A stretch of DNA of 5,136 bases from Fen-671 sp035502515 (GTDB taxonomy: Bacteria; Actinomycetota; Acidimicrobiia; Acidimicrobiales; Palsa-688). Shown in pieces: positions 4,972 to 5,136 of the stretch (within the stretch, counting starts at the first letter, position 1; each line of letters begins with the position of its first letter). The notes beneath the pieces are model-generated. The model worked only from the letters and a program-made list of their open reading frames with translations. It did no database searches and was not told the DNA's origin. Where the stretch lies: contig DATJUH010000165.1 in the NCBI GenBank assembly GCA_035502515.1, positions 1 through 5,136 on the forward strand, given 5' to 3'. The position numbers and the translations under genes were made by a program.

Positions 4972-5016
4972 GCCTCTTCGGTGCCGCTGGTGTCAATTTT
5001 CGTCAACACCTGCCGT

Positions 5017-5136
5017 TCAGACCTTTGCCCGGATCGCCGTCTCCGCGAGGTCGAGCAGTTCTCGCGCCTCGGCCGGCTTGGGGTTCCGGGCCCCAAGCTC
5101 GGCCTTGCGGCGCAGGAACTCCATGCCGGCCGTGTG
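5017..5136 (-). CDS. C-terminal end of an unrecognised protein (partial)
   Basis: A minus-strand frame enters from the right edge and ends at TGA (5019-5017), giving 39 residues: MEFLRRKAELGARNPKPAEA from residue 5, then RELLDLAETAIRAKV. The composition is helical and charged, and the sequence becomes markedly more GC-rich exactly where this frame begins, which supports real coding. An ATG at 5124 could start a 35-residue peptide but has no visible ribosome binding site, so it is more likely internal to a larger gene whose start lies outside. I do not recognise the family. The overlapping plus-strand open frame (from 4844) is taken as its shadow. Confidence 0.55.
   Translation of the reverse strand, partial: HTAGMEFLRRKAELGARNPKPAEARELLDLAETAIRAKV

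Larger units (their letters stand above)
4341..5016. other. Lower-GC gene-free stretch
   Basis: About 676 bp between the CcbP-like gene and the partial gene at the right edge. Hand counts of lines at 4381, 4621 and 4681 give 48-50% GC, against about 70% in the coding parts. No frame of useful length with a ribosome binding site is found on either strand, and no tRNA T-arm is seen. It holds a perfect TATAAT, a sizeable inverted repeat (4710-4769), a 5-bp hairpin with TTTT (GACAA 4814-4818 / TTGTC 4824-4828) and a 9-bp inverted repeat (4903-4971). It could be a transferred or decayed segment or encode an untranslated RNA. Confidence 0.5.

Noticed and set aside
4844..5136. Plus-strand frame running off the right edge (starting MHYDYEGRAE)
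   Set aside because: It is Arg/Ser-rich, has no ribosome binding site and is antisense to the more credible minus-strand gene end at 5017-5136.

Overview
The window looks like an accessory region of a high-GC actinobacterium. The evidence is GC-rich coding sequence (43 of 60 bases G/C in a hand-counted line of the large gene), GTG as well as ATG starts, TANNNT-type -10 boxes placed 6-7 nt before start codons as expected for leaderless mRNAs, and gene families common in actinobacteria. Genus cannot be told from the sequence. All family names are from recognition by eye, not from a search.

Layout, left to right. (1) 1-230: the last 75 codons of a membrane protein. (2) 231-605: no gene; an imperfect repeat that may be a decayed insertion-sequence end, then a dense regulatory block with two identical 13-bp palindromes exactly 21 bp apart, a third inverted repeat around a -10-like box, and a 14-bp perfect palindrome. 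(3) 606-2123: a 505-residue soluble protein of DUF6930/DUF7309 type, function unknown. (4) 2133-2737, minus strand: a complete VapBC-type toxin-antitoxin pair (ribbon-helix-helix antitoxin, PIN toxin), convergent with gene 3. (5) 2738-3415: about 680 bp without a confident gene; it holds the vapB promoter and weak traces of decayed genes. (6) 3416-3908, plus strand: a second toxin-antitoxin pair, with an intact DUF433 antitoxin and a DUF5615 (Mut7-C/PIN-like) toxin broken by a one-base frameshift and shortened at its C-terminus. (7) 4017-4340: a small acidic CcbP-like (calcium-binding protein family) gene with a strong ribosome binding site. (8) 4341-5016: about 680 bp of clearly lower GC (48-50% in hand-counted lines) without a gene but with inverted repeats. 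(9) 5017-5136, minus strand: the last 39 codons of an unrecognised protein.

The two toxin-antitoxin modules share one architecture: antitoxin first, apparently leaderless, with a 4-bp stop/start overlap (ATGA or GTGA) to the toxin. One is intact and one has a dead or recoded toxin. With the decayed fragments and the GC shift, this suggests a region of gene turnover. The best candidate for something undescribed is the regulatory array at 502-574 together with the DUF6930/DUF7309 gene it precedes. No complete defence system or other multi-gene system beyond the toxin-antitoxin pairs can be supported.
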